A model generated the notes under the pieces. It was not told where the DNA came from and made no database searches. It worked only from the letters and a program-made list of their open reading frames with translations. The position numbers and the translations under genes are program-made. Positions 16,264 through 25,525 of a stretch of DNA of 64,000 nucleotides are shown here, one piece after another. The stretch comes from Paenisporosarcina sp050269735 (GTDB lineage: Bacteria; Bacillota; Bacilli; Bacillales_A; Planococcaceae): positions 1 to 64,000 of the forward strand of contig NZ_JBNNIX010000006.1 of assembly GCF_050269735.1 (NCBI RefSeq). Reading direction: 5' to 3'. Every line of letters starts with the position of its first letter. Positions within the stretch are counted from its first letter, which is position 1.

Positions 16264-16917
16264 TCAGCTGCGGTTGCCCTCTAAAAGAGCGTTTAAATCA
16301 GCAAATACCTTATGAATGTCTTGCTGACCGTTAATATTTGTCAACACGCCTTTGTTGCCATAATAGTCAAGCAAAGGTTGTGTCTGTTTCATATTTACTT
16401 CCAGACGGTTTGTGACCGTTTCCGGATTATCATCCGCGCGCTGGTAAAGCTCGCCTCCATCTTTGTCACACACTCCATCTTTTTGAGGTGGATTGAAGAC
16501 TAAATGATACGCAGTGCCACATTCTTTACAAATGCGACGACCAGTAAGGCGCTTAATCAACTCTTCTTGCTCAACTTGGATATTCAAAACGTGCTCAACG
16601 TCTTTGTTCATGTCTGCTAGAAGCGCATCAAGTGCTTCAGCTTGAGGAACAGTACGTGGAAACCCGTCCAATAAAAACCCTTTATCACAATCAGCTTTGC
16701 TTAATCTTTCACGAACGATTCCGATCGTTACTTCATCAGGTACCAAAGCACCTTGATCCATAAACGATTTGGCTTTTAGGCCTAGTTCCGTACCACCTTT
16801 GATAGCTGCGCGGAACATATCGCCTGTAGAAATATGAGGGATTGCGTACTTCTCAACAATTTTATCTGCTTGAGTGCCTTTACCTGCACCCGGCAAACCC
16901 ATTAAAACGATATTCAT
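16264..16917 (-). CDS. adk: Adenylate kinase
   Basis: 217 aa. P-loop GLPGAGKGTQ (about 7-16), NMP-binding region STGDMFRAA, and a long LID with a zinc site (CKEC at about 130-133, then C and D in GVCDKDG), the Gram-positive zinc form. Catalyses ATP + AMP = 2 ADP. Follows secY by 64 nt, as in most Firmicutes spc operons. Confidence 0.98.
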   Translation of the reverse strand: MNIVLMGLPGAGKGTQADKIVEKYAIPHISTGDMFRAAIKGGTELGLKAKSFMDQGALVPDEVTIGIVRERLSKADCDKGFLLDGFPRTVPQAEALDALLADMNKDVEHVLNIQVEQEELIKRLTGRRICKECGTAYHLVFNPPQKDGVCDKDGGELYQRADDNPETVTNRLEVNMKQTQPLLDYYGNKGVLTNINGQQDIHKVFADLNALLEGNRS

Positions 16918-16981
16918 ACGTTTTGCCCCCTGCTACAATTTGCAGGTTAAAAGGAACGAAACCGTTCCTCTAAACCAAACA

Positions 16982-18274
16982 TTATTTCATGAAGCCTTTG
17001 TAGTGGCGTTTCACTAGTTGAGCTTCTAGCTGTTTCATCGTTTCCAGTGCAACACCGACAACGATTAGCAAGCTTGTTCCACCGATTTGAGCAGAAGCTG
17101 GAAGACCAGCGAAATTAATGAACAAAATCGGCATGATTGCTACGATCGCAAGGAAGATCGCACCAACGAAAGTTAAACGATACAAAACTGTTGTTAAATA
17201 GTCTTGAGTGTTCTTTCCTGGACGAATACCTGGGATGTAAGCACCTTGCTTTTTCAAGTTATCGGCAACATTTTCAGGATTCACTTGAATGAACGCATAG
17301 AAATACGTAAATGCAATGATTAACGCTACATAGATGAGCATGCCCACCGGTTGAGAGTAATCAAATGTGTTCTGAATGAAATCTGTTACACGATTCTGTC
17401 CAAAGAAGGTTGAAAGTGTTTGTGGTGTAATGATAAACGCCACTGCGAAGATTACTGGAATAACACCAGCTGCATTCACTTTTAACGGTAAGTGTGTCTG
17501 TTGAGCACCAGTTGTGCCACGTCCAGCTACACGTTTTGCATACTGAATCGGAATTTTACGCAACGCTTGTTGAACGTAAATAACTCCTACAGTAATTGCA
17601 ATAATCGCTAAAAGAAGAAGTGCCATAATCGCAATTTTGATAAATAATTGATCACCAGCGTCTTCAATTTGTGAAGCATAGATTTGGTTAGCAGCCCCTG
17701 GAATCGCAGCAACGATACCTGCAAAGATAATAATGGAAATTCCATTACCTACACCTTTAGCAGTGATCTGCTCAGATAACCAAAGAAGGAACGCAGTTCC
17801 ACCTGTTAACACAATTGCTATAACAACATACGTTGAAATGCCATCGGCTTTAATTAAAGATCCGTCATACATACGGTTAAATCCGTATGACATTGCCATC
17901 GCCTGAATGAACGCTAACACGATTGTGAAGTAACGTGTGAACTGAGCAAGTTTACGTCTTCCGACTTCACCTTGTTTTGCCCACTCCGTAAACTTCGGTA
18001 CAACATCCATTTGTAACAATTGTACAATGATGGATGCAGTGATGTACGGCATGATTCCCATTGCTAAAATCGAGAAATTAGCAAGGGCACCGCCACCAAA
18101 TGTATTTAAGAAACCAATTAGACTGAATTGGTCAGTAGCTTGCAACACTTGAGCGTCAACGTTAGGTACCGGAATGAATGTTCCGAGACGGAAAACGATC
18201 AGCATCAACAGAGTGAAAATAATTTTATTTCTTATATCTCTAACGCGCATAAAGTTGGAGATTGTCTGAAACAT
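16982..18274 (-). CDS. secY: Preprotein translocase subunit SecY
   Basis: 430 aa, ten predicted membrane helices. MFQTISNFMRVRDIRNKI, the plug-region FGGGALANFSILAMGIMPYITASI and the loop GIRPGKNTQDYL mark SecY, the channel that works with SecE (at 45789) and SecA. The ATG overlaps the rplO stop by one nt (TAATG), implying coupled translation. Confidence 0.98.
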   Translation of the reverse strand: MFQTISNFMRVRDIRNKIIFTLLMLIVFRLGTFIPVPNVDAQVLQATDQFSLIGFLNTFGGGALANFSILAMGIMPYITASIIVQLLQMDVVPKFTEWAKQGEVGRRKLAQFTRYFTIVLAFIQAMAMSYGFNRMYDGSLIKADGISTYVVIAIVLTGGTAFLLWLSEQITAKGVGNGISIIIFAGIVAAIPGAANQIYASQIEDAGDQLFIKIAIMALLLLAIIAITVGVIYVQQALRKIPIQYAKRVAGRGTTGAQQTHLPLKVNAAGVIPVIFAVAFIITPQTLSTFFGQNRVTDFIQNTFDYSQPVGMLIYVALIIAFTYFYAFIQVNPENVADNLKKQGAYIPGIRPGKNTQDYLTTVLYRLTFVGAIFLAIVAIMPILFINFAGLPASAQIGGTSLLIVVGVALETMKQLEAQLVKRHYKGFMK

Positions 18275-18714
18275 TATACCACCTCTGTTTGTCCGCCCGC
18301 AGTCTCAATTGCTTCTTTTGCAGAAGCTGAGAACTTGTGAGCTTTCACAGTAAGCTTTTTATCAAGAGATCCGTTACCGAGAATCTTGATTCCAGCTTTT
18401 TCGCTGCTCACATAACCTGTTTCAATAAGCAATGCAGGTGTAACCTCTGTGCCTTCTTCGAAACGGTTTAATGTATCAAGGTTCACAATAGCGTACTCTT
18501 TACGATTAATGTTCGTAAAGCCGCGTTTTGGTAAGCGTCGGAACAATGGGTTTTGACCGCCTTCAAATCCTGGACGAACACCGCCGCCAGAACGAGCGTT
18601 TTGACCTTTATGACCTTTACCTGCAGTTTTACCATTACCAGAACCAATCCCGCGACCTTTACGCTTGCGCGTAGAACGAGATCCTTCTGCCGGTTTTAAC
18701 TCATGCAGTTTCAT
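18274..18714 (-). CDS. rplO: 50S ribosomal protein L15
   Basis: 146 aa. MKLHELKPAEGSR and a Gly/Arg/Lys-rich N-terminal tail (GRGIGSGNGKTAGKGHKGQ) followed by the globular RLPKRGFTNINRKEYAIVNLD identify L15. Ends in a one-nt overlap with secY. Confidence 0.98.
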   Translation of the reverse strand: MKLHELKPAEGSRSTRKRKGRGIGSGNGKTAGKGHKGQNARSGGGVRPGFEGGQNPLFRRLPKRGFTNINRKEYAIVNLDTLNRFEEGTEVTPALLIETGYVSSEKAGIKILGNGSLDKKLTVKAHKFSASAKEAIETAGGQTEVV

Positions 18715-18746
18715 ATGTGTGGCACCTCCTTATTCTAAAGTACGTT

Positions 18747-18926
18747 TTATAGTTCCTTTACAGAAACTAAATGAGCTACTTTCCCAACCATCCCACGGAT
18801 AGCCGCGTTGTCAGCATGCTCAACAGTTTGATGCATTTTACGTAAGCCAAGAGCTTCTACAGTTTTACGTTGATCTGGTTTAGAACCAATCACGCTTTTA
18901 GTGAGGGTAACTTGTAATTTTGCCAT
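18747..18926 (-). CDS. rpmD: 50S ribosomal protein L30
   Basis: 59 aa from the second of two in-frame ATGs (ATG ACA ATG GCA). AAGGGGGG lies only about 2 nt before the first ATG but 8 nt before the second, and L30 proteins normally begin MAKL, so 18926 is preferred over 18932. TVEHADNAAIRGMVGKVAHLV is the family core. Between rpsE and rplO. Confidence 0.95.
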   Translation of the reverse strand: MAKLQVTLTKSVIGSKPDQRKTVEALGLRKMHQTVEHADNAAIRGMVGKVAHLVSVKEL

Positions 18927-18940
18927 TGTCATTTCCCCCC

Positions 18941-19441
18941 TTAACCTAGTAACTCTTCAACTGATTTGCCGCGTAATTTAGCAACGTCCTCAGCACGTTT
19001 TAGTCCAGTTAAGCCATTGATTGTAGCACGTACCATGTTGATTGGCGTGTTAGAACCAAGAGATTTAGAAAGAATATCAGTAATACCAGCTAGCTCAAGT
19101 ACTGCACGAACTGGACCACCAGCGATAACACCAGTACCAGGAGCAGCAGGCTTGATTAAGATTTCACCAGCGCCAAAGTTACCAATAATTAAATGTGGAG
19201 TAGTACCACGTACCATAGGCACTTCGATCAGGTTTTTCTTCGCATCTTCTACTGCTTTACGGATAGCATCAGGTACTTCTTGTGCTTTACCAGTACCGAA
19301 TCCTACGTGGCCATTCTTGTCACCAACAACAACCAATGCAGTGAAGCGGAAACGACGTCCACCTTTTACAACTTTAGCTACGCGGTTAATAGTAACAACG
19401 CGTTCTTCAAGTTCAAGTTTGTTTGGATCAATGCGACGCAT
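18941..19441 (-). CDS. rpsE: 30S ribosomal protein S5
   Basis: 166 aa. ELEERVVTINRVAKVVKGGRRF (N-terminal dsRBD-like domain) and GTGVIAGGPVRAVLELAGITD (C-terminal domain) are diagnostic. S5 helps decoding accuracy and mRNA entry helicase action. 21 nt after rplR. Confidence 0.98.
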   Translation of the reverse strand: MRRIDPNKLELEERVVTINRVAKVVKGGRRFRFTALVVVGDKNGHVGFGTGKAQEVPDAIRKAVEDAKKNLIEVPMVRGTTPHLIIGNFGAGEILIKPAAPGTGVIAGGPVRAVLELAGITDILSKSLGSNTPINMVRATINGLTGLKRAEDVAKLRGKSVEELLG

Positions 19442-19462
19442 GAAATGTGTCCCTCCTTCTTA

Positions 19463-19819
19463 TTAAAATTCTAAGCCATTTTCGCGAGCAGCTTCAGCTA
19501 AAGCTTTAACGCGTCCATGATATAAGTAACCGCCACGGTCGAATACAACAGATTTGATGTTTTTTTCCGTAGCACGTTTAGCGATTGATTCACCGATTGC
19601 GATTGCAGACTCTACATTACCTTTACCATCGAAATCTTTTTCCATAGTAGAAGCACTTACAAGTGTTACACCAGCAGTATCATCGATCAATTGCGCGTAT
19701 AGATGTTTATTAGAACGGAATACGTTTAAACGAGGACGTTCAGCTGTACCCGTGATTTTAGAACGTACACGTGCATGACGTTTTTTACGAACTTGATTTT
19801 TATCTTGTTTCGTAATCAC
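19463..19819 (-). CDS. rplR: 50S ribosomal protein L18
   Basis: 118 aa. Starts at GTG 19817-19819, eight nt after AGGAG; another GTG nine nt upstream overlaps the ribosome binding site and is rejected. KRHARVRSKITGTAERPRLNVFRSNKH and VFDRGGYLYHGRVKALAEAAREN identify L18, a 5S rRNA-binding protein. Confidence 0.96.
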   Translation of the reverse strand: MITKQDKNQVRKKRHARVRSKITGTAERPRLNVFRSNKHLYAQLIDDTAGVTLVSASTMEKDFDGKGNVESAIAIGESIAKRATEKNIKSVVFDRGGYLYHGRVKALAEAARENGLEF

Positions 19820-19851
19820 AGAGGTCACTCCTTTCTAATGCTTAGGCAGCA

Positions 19852-20391
19852 TTATTTACCTGTTTTACCTTCTTTACGACGAACAACTTCGCCTTCATAA
19901 CGAATACCTTTACCTTTATACGGCTCTGGTGGACGTGTTTGACGGATGTTAGATGCTAATGCACCAACGCGCTCTTTGTTAATTCCTTTGATGCTGATCT
20001 TAGTGTTTGTAGGAACTTCTACAACTAAGCCATCTTCAGGAGTAAATTCTACTGGATGAGAGAAACCAACGTTCAATACAAGTTTATTACCTTGTAGAGA
20101 AGCACGGTAACCAACACCAACTAACTCAAGGTTACGTTCGAACCCTTTAGATACACCTTCAACCATGTTTGCAAGCAAAGCACGAGTTGTACCGTGAATC
20201 GTACGGTGTTCTTTTGATTCAGAAGGACGTGTTAAAGTAACAACGTTTTCTTCTTTTTCGATTTTAATATCTGCATTAAAAGTACGAGTAAGCTCGCCTT
20301 TTGGACCTTTTACAGTAACTTCATTGTTTTGACCAATTGTTACAGTAACGTCAGCAGGAACCTCAATTGGTTTTTTACCTACACGAGACAT
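19852..20391 (-). CDS. rplF: 50S ribosomal protein L6
   Basis: 179 aa with the two tandem L6 domains. MSRVGKKPIEVP at the start, and GINKERVGALASNIRQTRPPEPYKGKGIRYEGE (conserved C-terminal motif, abbreviated reading) near the end. Located near the factor-binding site of the large subunit. Confidence 0.97.
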   Translation of the reverse strand: MSRVGKKPIEVPADVTVTIGQNNEVTVKGPKGELTRTFNADIKIEKEENVVTLTRPSESKEHRTIHGTTRALLANMVEGVSKGFERNLELVGVGYRASLQGNKLVLNVGFSHPVEFTPEDGLVVEVPTNTKISIKGINKERVGALASNIRQTRPPEPYKGKGIRYEGEVVRRKEGKTGK

Positions 20392-20421
20392 TTATTTGCA
20401 CCTCCATTCGTTTGTTGCTTT

Positions 20422-20820
20422 TTACCAAACGTAAGCTACGATTTCGCCGCCAACTTGTTTAGCGCGTGCTTCTTTATCAGTTAATAGACCATTAGAAGTT
20501 GAAACTAAAGCAATCCCAAGTCCATTTAATACTCTAGGTACTTCATTAGTTTTCGCATATACACGAAGACCAGGTTTTGAAATACGCTTTAAACCAGTAA
20601 TAACGCGCTCGTTGTTTTGACCGTATTTCAAGAAAATGCGAATGATACCTTGTTTGCTATCTTCTACATATTCTACGTCACGAACAAAACCTTCACGTTT
20701 AAGGATCTCAGCGATCTCTTTTTTCATGTTTGAAGCAGGTACTTCCAGTTTTTCGTGGCGAACCATGTTCGCGTTACGAATACGTGTCAGCATATCTGCA
20801 ATCGGATCTGTCATTGTCAT
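20422..20820 (-). CDS. rpsH: 30S ribosomal protein S8
   Basis: 132 aa, same length as B. subtilis S8. TDPIADMLTRIRNANMVRHE and the C-terminal STSNGLLTDKEARAKQVGGE are diagnostic. The first ATG has AAGGAGG 8 nt upstream. S8 binds helix 21 of 16S rRNA; in some bacteria it also represses the spc operon. Confidence 0.98.
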   Translation of the reverse strand: MTMTDPIADMLTRIRNANMVRHEKLEVPASNMKKEIAEILKREGFVRDVEYVEDSKQGIIRIFLKYGQNNERVITGLKRISKPGLRVYAKTNEVPRVLNGLGIALVSTSNGLLTDKEARAKQVGGEIVAYVW

Positions 20821-20849
20821 TACATTAACCTCCTTCCCAGTTTAGGGGA

Positions 20850-21035
20850 TTACCAGCTGGCTTTTTTCACGCCAGGAATTTGTCCCTTGTAAGCAAGTTC
20901 ACGGAAACAAATACGGCAAAGTTTAAATTTACGTAAGACCGAATGCGGACGTCCGCAACGTTCACAACGTGTGTAAGCTTGTACATTATGCTTTGGCGTG
21001 CGCTTTTGTTTAGCGATCATTGATTTTTTAGCCAC
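20850..21035 (-). CDS. rpsZ: 30S ribosomal protein S14 type Z (zinc)
   Basis: 61 aa with CERCGR and CRICFRE, the two CxxC pairs of the zinc-binding C+ S14. MAKKSMIAKQKRTPKH is the usual start. The position between rplE and rpsH is the ancestral spc location. Confidence 0.98.
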   Translation of the reverse strand: MAKKSMIAKQKRTPKHNVQAYTRCERCGRPHSVLRKFKLCRICFRELAYKGQIPGVKKASW

Positions 21036-21054
21036 GTTTACGCCTCCCTTATGT

Positions 21055-21594
21055 TTACTTTTGGAACGGCATTCCGAATTGTGTTAGTAACTCACGAGCT
21101 TCTTCGTCAGAGTTCGCAGTTGTTACAATTACGATGTCCATACCGCGTACTTTAGACACTTTATCGTAGTCGATTTCAGGGAAGATCAATTGTTCTTTCA
21201 CACCTAGTGTGTAGTTACCGCGACCGTCGAATGCTTTTTTAGAAACACCACGGAAGTCACGTACACGTGGAAGAGAGATAGCAATTAATTTGTCCAAGAA
21301 TTCGTACATACGCTCACCGCGTAATGTTACTTTCGCGCCGATTGGCATACCTTCACGAAGACGGAAGCCAGCGATTGATTTCTTAGCTTTAGTTACAACA
21401 GGTTTTTGACCTGTGATAATAGTTAATTCTTCTACAGCAGCGTCAAGTGCTTTCGTGTTTTGAACAGCGTCACCAACACCCATGTTGATTACGATTTTAT
21501 CCACTTGTGGCACTTGCATTACTGATTTATATTCAAACTTGCTCATTAGAGCAGGAGAAACTTCCTTAAGAAACTTTTCTTTTAGGCGGTTCAT
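21055..21594 (-). CDS. rplE: 50S ribosomal protein L5
   Basis: 179 aa. INMGVGDAVQNTKALDAAVEEL and RDFRGVSKKAFDGRGNYTLGVKEQ mark L5, which binds 5S rRNA in the central protuberance. GGGAGG upstream of ATG. Between rplX and rpsZ. Confidence 0.98.
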   Translation of the reverse strand: MNRLKEKFLKEVSPALMSKFEYKSVMQVPQVDKIVINMGVGDAVQNTKALDAAVEELTIITGQKPVVTKAKKSIAGFRLREGMPIGAKVTLRGERMYEFLDKLIAISLPRVRDFRGVSKKAFDGRGNYTLGVKEQLIFPEIDYDKVSKVRGMDIVIVTTANSDEEARELLTQFGMPFQK

Positions 21595-21619
21595 GTGTGT
21601 ACCTCCCTTCTTCTTTTAC

Positions 21620-21931
21620 TTATTTATCGACTTGTTCGCCAGATTTTTTTGCAACACGAACTTTTTTGCCATCTTCCACTTTATAACTTACGCGAGTCGG
21701 CTCGCCTGATTTAGGGTCGATTAACATAACGTTCGATACGTGAATTGATGCCTCTTGGCTGACAATTCCACCTTGTGGATTTGCCTGGTTTGGTTTCATG
21801 TGCTTTTTCACAAGATTCATACCTTCAACTAGTACACGGTCTTTCTTTGGAAAAGCAGCAATGATTGTACCAGTTTTGCCTTTTTCTTTCCCTGAGATCA
21901 CCATAACTTTGTCGCCTTTTTTAACATGCAT
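21620..21931 (-). CDS. rplX: 50S ribosomal protein L24
   Basis: 103 aa. The KOW motif is at the start (KKGDKVMVISGKEKGKTGTI), followed by NLVKKHMKPNQANPQGGI. An assembly-initiator protein at the exit side of the large subunit. 36 nt after rplN. Confidence 0.98.
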   Translation of the reverse strand: MHVKKGDKVMVISGKEKGKTGTIIAAFPKKDRVLVEGMNLVKKHMKPNQANPQGGIVSQEASIHVSNVMLIDPKSGEPTRVSYKVEDGKKVRVAKKSGEQVDK

Positions 21932-21967
21932 TCTGTCGCACCTCCTTGTTTAGCACTTTCGAGTTGA

Positions 21968-22336
21968 TTAAAGAACTTCCGGAGCTAAAGATACGATTTT
22001 CATGAAGCTATTGTCACGTAATTCACGTGCAACAGGTCCGAAAATACGAGTTCCGCGCGGCCCTTTATCGTCACGAATGATAACGCATGCGTTTTCATCG
22101 AATTTGATATAAGTACCGTCTTTACGGCGTACACCGCTTTTAGTGCGAACGATAACAGCTTTAACGACGTCACCCTTCTTGACAACGCCACCTGGTGTTG
22201 CTTTCTTAACTGTACACACGACGATATCGCCGATGTTAGCAGTCTTACGACCAGAACCACCAAGAACTTTAATAGTTAAAACTTCACGTGCACCTGAGTT
22301 GTCAGCAACTTTCATACGACTCTCTTGTTGGATCAC
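21968..22336 (-). CDS. rplN: 50S ribosomal protein L14
   Basis: 122 aa, starting at GTG 22334-22336, eight nt after GGAGG. MIQQESRMKVADNSGAREV and the closing LRDNSFMKIVSLAPEVL are typical. Lies at an intersubunit bridge. Between rpsQ and rplX. Confidence 0.98.
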   Translation of the reverse strand: MIQQESRMKVADNSGAREVLTIKVLGGSGRKTANIGDIVVCTVKKATPGGVVKKGDVVKAVIVRTKSGVRRKDGTYIKFDENACVIIRDDKGPRGTRIFGPVARELRDNSFMKIVSLAPEVL

Positions 22337-22381
22337 TTAGGTAACCTCCTCTCGGAATTTGGTCTGTTCCGAAATTTCTAT

Positions 22382-22645
22382 TTAGATAATAACCGCTTTT
22401 TCTACAACTTCCACTAGGCGGAAACGTTTTGTAGCAGACAACGGACGAGTTTCCATGATACGAACTACGTCGCCTAATTTAGCTTCGTTTTGCTCATCAT
22501 GCGCCTTGAACTTTTTAGAGTACTTAACACGTTTACCGTAAAGCTTATGCTTTTTGTATGTTTCAACCATAACAGTTACAGTTTTGTCCATTTTGTCAGA
22601 AACAACACGGCCCGTGTATACTTTGCGTTGGTTACGCTCAGTCAT
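22382..22645 (-). CDS. rpsQ: 30S ribosomal protein S17
   Basis: 87 aa. RNQRKVYTGRVVSDKMDKTVTV and LGDVVRIMETRPLSATKRFR define the OB-fold S17. 18 nt after rpmC. Confidence 0.98.
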   Translation of the reverse strand: MTERNQRKVYTGRVVSDKMDKTVTVMVETYKKHKLYGKRVKYSKKFKAHDEQNEAKLGDVVRIMETRPLSATKRFRLVEVVEKAVII

Positions 22646-22663
22646 GCTCGAAAACCTCCTTTA

Positions 22664-22864
22664 TCAGTTATTTGCACTGATTTCTCTTTCACGAATCACA
22701 GTTTTCATACGCGCAATAGCTTTACGTACTTGGCTAATGCGTGCTGTGTTTTCTAATTGACCAGTCGCCAATTGGAAGCGAAGGTTGAAAAGCTCTTCTT
22801 TCAGTGATTTCACTTTTTGTTCGATTTCTGCAGTGGTAAGGTCACGGAGTTCATTAGCTTTCAT
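22664..22864 (-). CDS. rpmC: 50S ribosomal protein L29
   Basis: 66 aa from ATG 22862-22864 (MKANELRDLTTAEIE), preceded by GGTGGTG seven nt upstream. The gene overlaps the rplP 3' end by 11 nt. A two-helix hairpin protein with the LRFQLATGQLENTARI motif, at the tunnel exit. Confidence 0.97.
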   Translation of the reverse strand: MKANELRDLTTAEIEQKVKSLKEELFNLRFQLATGQLENTARISQVRKAIARMKTVIREREISANN

Positions 22865-23288
22865 TAGATTCACCACCAATTTCTTCACGTTTTACGATTT
22901 TACATTTCACAGGAAGCTTATGTGATGCAAGTCGAAGTGCTTCGCGTGCTACCTCTTCAGAGACACCAGCGATTTCGAACATGATCTTTCCTGGTTTAAC
23001 TACCGCTACCCAACCTTCAGGAGAACCTTTACCGGAACCCATTCGAACCTCAAGAGGCTTTTTAGTGTAAGGTTTATGTGGGAAAATTTTAATCCATACT
23101 TTACCGCCACGTTTCATGTAACGTGTCATTGCAATACGAGAAGATTCGATTTGACGGTTAGTGATCCAGCTAGCTTCAACAGCTTGTAAGCCGAATTCAC
23201 CGAAAGTGATTTCTTTACCGCCTTTCGCTTCTCCGCGCATTTTTCCGCGGTGTTCGCGACGATATTTAACGCGTTTAGGCATTAACAT
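22854..23288 (-). CDS. rplP: 50S ribosomal protein L16
   Basis: 144 aa from ATG 23286-23288 (AAGGAGG 8 nt upstream). MLMPKRVKYRREHRGKMRG and RMGSGKGSPEGWVAVVKPG are diagnostic; it lies close to the A site. Begins one nt after rpsC ends; its tail overlaps rpmC. Confidence 0.98.
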   Translation of the reverse strand: MLMPKRVKYRREHRGKMRGEAKGGKEITFGEFGLQAVEASWITNRQIESSRIAMTRYMKRGGKVWIKIFPHKPYTKKPLEVRMGSGKGSPEGWVAVVKPGKIMFEIAGVSEEVAREALRLASHKLPVKCKIVKREEIGGESNES

Positions 23289-23289
23289 A

Positions 23290-23946
23290 TTATTTGCCTC
23301 CTTCCACAGATTTCTTCTTAACTGGAAGGACTTCACCACGATAGATCCAAACTTTAACACCTAGCTTACCATAAGTTGTGTCAGCTTCAGCGTGTGCATA
23401 ATCAATGTCAGCACGTAAAGTATGAAGTGGTACAGTTCCTTCACTGTAGTGTTCAGCACGCGCGATGTCAGCGCCGCCTAGACGTCCAGATACTTGAGTC
23501 TTAATACCTTTAGCGCCAGCACGCATAGTGCGTTGTAATGATTGCTTTTGTGCACGACGGAAAGATACGCGGTTTTCTAATTGACGCGCAATGTTTTCAG
23601 CAACTAATTTTGCATCTAGATCCGCACGTTTGATTTCAACGATGTTGATATGAACACGCTTGCCAGTAGTAGCAGTTAGGTTTTTACGAAGTGCTTCCAC
23701 TTCAGTACCACCTTTACCAATAACCATACCTGGTTTCGCAGTGTGAATTGTAATGTTAACACGGTTTGCAGCGCGCTCGATTTCAACTTTAGAAACAGAA
23801 GCCTCTTTCAAACGTGTTTCGATGTAGCCACGAATTTTTAAATCTTCGTGAAGAAGAGTTGCATAGTCTTTTTCTGCGTACCATTTTGACTCCCAGTCAC
23901 GAATAATGCCGATACGTAATCCTATTGGATGTACTTTTTGACCCAC
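23290..23946 (-). CDS. rpsC: 30S ribosomal protein S3
   Basis: 218 aa. MGQKVHPIGLRIGIIRDWES start; KH domain with GMVIGKGGTEVEALR (about 79-93); C-terminal KGIKTQVSGRLGGADIARAE. Lines the mRNA entry channel. Between rplV and rplP. Confidence 0.98.
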   Translation of the reverse strand: MGQKVHPIGLRIGIIRDWESKWYAEKDYATLLHEDLKIRGYIETRLKEASVSKVEIERAANRVNITIHTAKPGMVIGKGGTEVEALRKNLTATTGKRVHINIVEIKRADLDAKLVAENIARQLENRVSFRRAQKQSLQRTMRAGAKGIKTQVSGRLGGADIARAEHYSEGTVPLHTLRADIDYAHAEADTTYGKLGVKVWIYRGEVLPVKKKSVEGGK

Positions 23947-23949
23947 GAA

Positions 23950-24291
23950 TTATCCCTCCTTCTTCTCAGATACCACGATTGTAATGTGGCTTGTGCGTTT
24001 GTTAATCGCGCTTGCACGCCCCATTGCACGTGGACGGAAACGTTTTAATGTTGGACCTTCGTCAACAAAAACTTCAGAAATAACTAGTTTATTTACATCT
24101 AAATCATAGTTGTGCTCAGCGTTTGCAACCGCAGATTTCAACACCTTTTCAACAACAGGTGATGCCGCCTTAGGAGTAAGGCGCAAAATCGCAACTGCTT
24201 CACCGATTTGCTTGCCTCGGATTAAATCAACGACTAATCGTACTTTACGAGGGGCAATACGCACTGTTTTAGCAATAGCTTTAGCTTGCAT
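23950..24291 (-). CDS. rplV: 50S ribosomal protein L22
   Basis: 113 aa. RIAPRKVRLVVDLIRGK and the extended loop ending FRPRAMGRASAINKRTSHI are typical of L22, whose loop lines the exit tunnel. No insertion or deletion of the kind linked to macrolide resistance is apparent by eye. Between rpsS and rpsC. Confidence 0.98.
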   Translation of the reverse strand: MQAKAIAKTVRIAPRKVRLVVDLIRGKQIGEAVAILRLTPKAASPVVEKVLKSAVANAEHNYDLDVNKLVISEVFVDEGPTLKRFRPRAMGRASAINKRTSHITIVVSEKKEG

Positions 24292-24310
24292 CAGGATATC
24301 CTCCTCTCAA

Positions 24311-24589
24311 TTAGCGTCTTGTTTTCTTATCGTCATTGCCATGGCCTTTATACGCACGTGTTGGTGCGAATTCGCCCAATTTGTGCCCTACCATATCTTC
24401 AGTCACATATACAGGAACGTGTTTACGTCCATCATATACTGCGATCGTTAATCCGATAAAAGTCGGGAAAATTGTTGAACGGCGAGACCAAGTTTTGATC
24501 ACTTGTTTTTTCTCAGAATCCTTTTGTGCGTCAACCTTCTTCATAAGATGGTCATCAACAAAAGGTCCTTTTTTCAAGCTACGACCCAT
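24311..24589 (-). CDS. rpsS: 30S ribosomal protein S19
   Basis: 92 aa. MGRSLKKGPFVDDHLMKKV and TWSRRSTIFPTFIGLTIAVY are diagnostic; forms a head complex with S13. 60 nt after rplB. Confidence 0.98.
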   Translation of the reverse strand: MGRSLKKGPFVDDHLMKKVDAQKDSEKKQVIKTWSRRSTIFPTFIGLTIAVYDGRKHVPVYVTEDMVGHKLGEFAPTRAYKGHGNDDKKTRR

Positions 24590-24649
24590 TTTGGAACCTC
24601 CCTCAGTGATCTCGCTACGGCTCTCTGTTGGAACCGCAGAAGAATCACA

Positions 24650-25480
24650 TTATTTTTTACGACGACGAATGATAAGTTTGTCGGATTTGTTTTTCTTTTT
24701 ACGAGTTTTGTAACCAAGAGTTGGTTTACCCCAAGGAGTCATTGGTGATTTACGTCCGATTGGAGAGCGTCCTTCACCACCACCGTGTGGGTGATCGTTC
24801 GGGTTCATTACAGATCCACGTACAGTTGGGCGTTTACCTAACCAACGGTTACGACCTGCTTTACCAATGTTGATTAACTCATGTTGTTCATTACCAACTT
24901 GACCAATTGTAGCACGGCAAGTTCCTAAAATCATGCGAACTTCACCAGATTGAAGACGAATAATTACGTACTTATCTTCTTTACCAAGTACTTGCGCAGA
25001 AGTACCAGCAGAACGTACTAATTGTCCACCTTTACCAGGCTTCATTTCGATGTTATGGATTGTAGAACCCATAGGGATGTTTTGTAATGGTAATGCGTTA
25101 CCTACTTTGATATCAGCTTCTGGACCTGACAAGATAGTCATGCCAACTTCTAAGCCTTTAGGTGCTAGGATGTAACGTTTTTCACCGTCTAAGTAGTTAA
25201 TTAATGCGATATTCGCAGAGCGGTTTGGATCATACTCAATAGTAGCAACGCGTCCTGGAATGCCATCTTTAAATCGTTTGAAATCGATGACACGGTATTG
25301 ACGCTTATGGCCGCCACCATGATGACGAACAGTTAACTTACCTTGGTTATTACGGCCGCCTTTACGTTTGACAGGCTCAAGCAATGATTTCTCAGGCTTG
25401 TTTGTCGTGATTTCAGCGAAATCAGAAGCTGTCATGTTACGTCGACCATTGGAGGTAGGTTTGTACTTTTTAATCGCCAT
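24650..25480 (-). CDS. rplB: 50S ribosomal protein L2
   Basis: 276 aa. MAIKKYKPTSNGRRNMT start, RHHGGGHKRQYRVIDFKR (about 53-70), and the catalytic-centre loop NPNDHPHGGGEGRSPIGRKS with the conserved His (about 227-246). Supports subunit joining and peptidyl transfer. Confidence 0.98.
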   Translation of the reverse strand: MAIKKYKPTSNGRRNMTASDFAEITTNKPEKSLLEPVKRKGGRNNQGKLTVRHHGGGHKRQYRVIDFKRFKDGIPGRVATIEYDPNRSANIALINYLDGEKRYILAPKGLEVGMTILSGPEADIKVGNALPLQNIPMGSTIHNIEMKPGKGGQLVRSAGTSAQVLGKEDKYVIIRLQSGEVRMILGTCRATIGQVGNEQHELINIGKAGRNRWLGKRPTVRGSVMNPNDHPHGGGEGRSPIGRKSPMTPWGKPTLGYKTRKKKNKSDKLIIRRRKK

Positions 25481-25525
25481 GTTTATTCCCTCCTTCTTGT
25501 TAGTTCAATTTAAATCCTGTATGGA

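Noticed and set aside
18966..19466. A 166-codon plus-strand ORF antisense to rpsE
   Set aside because: It is the mirror of a highly conserved ribosomal gene; no ribosome binding site or family resemblance.
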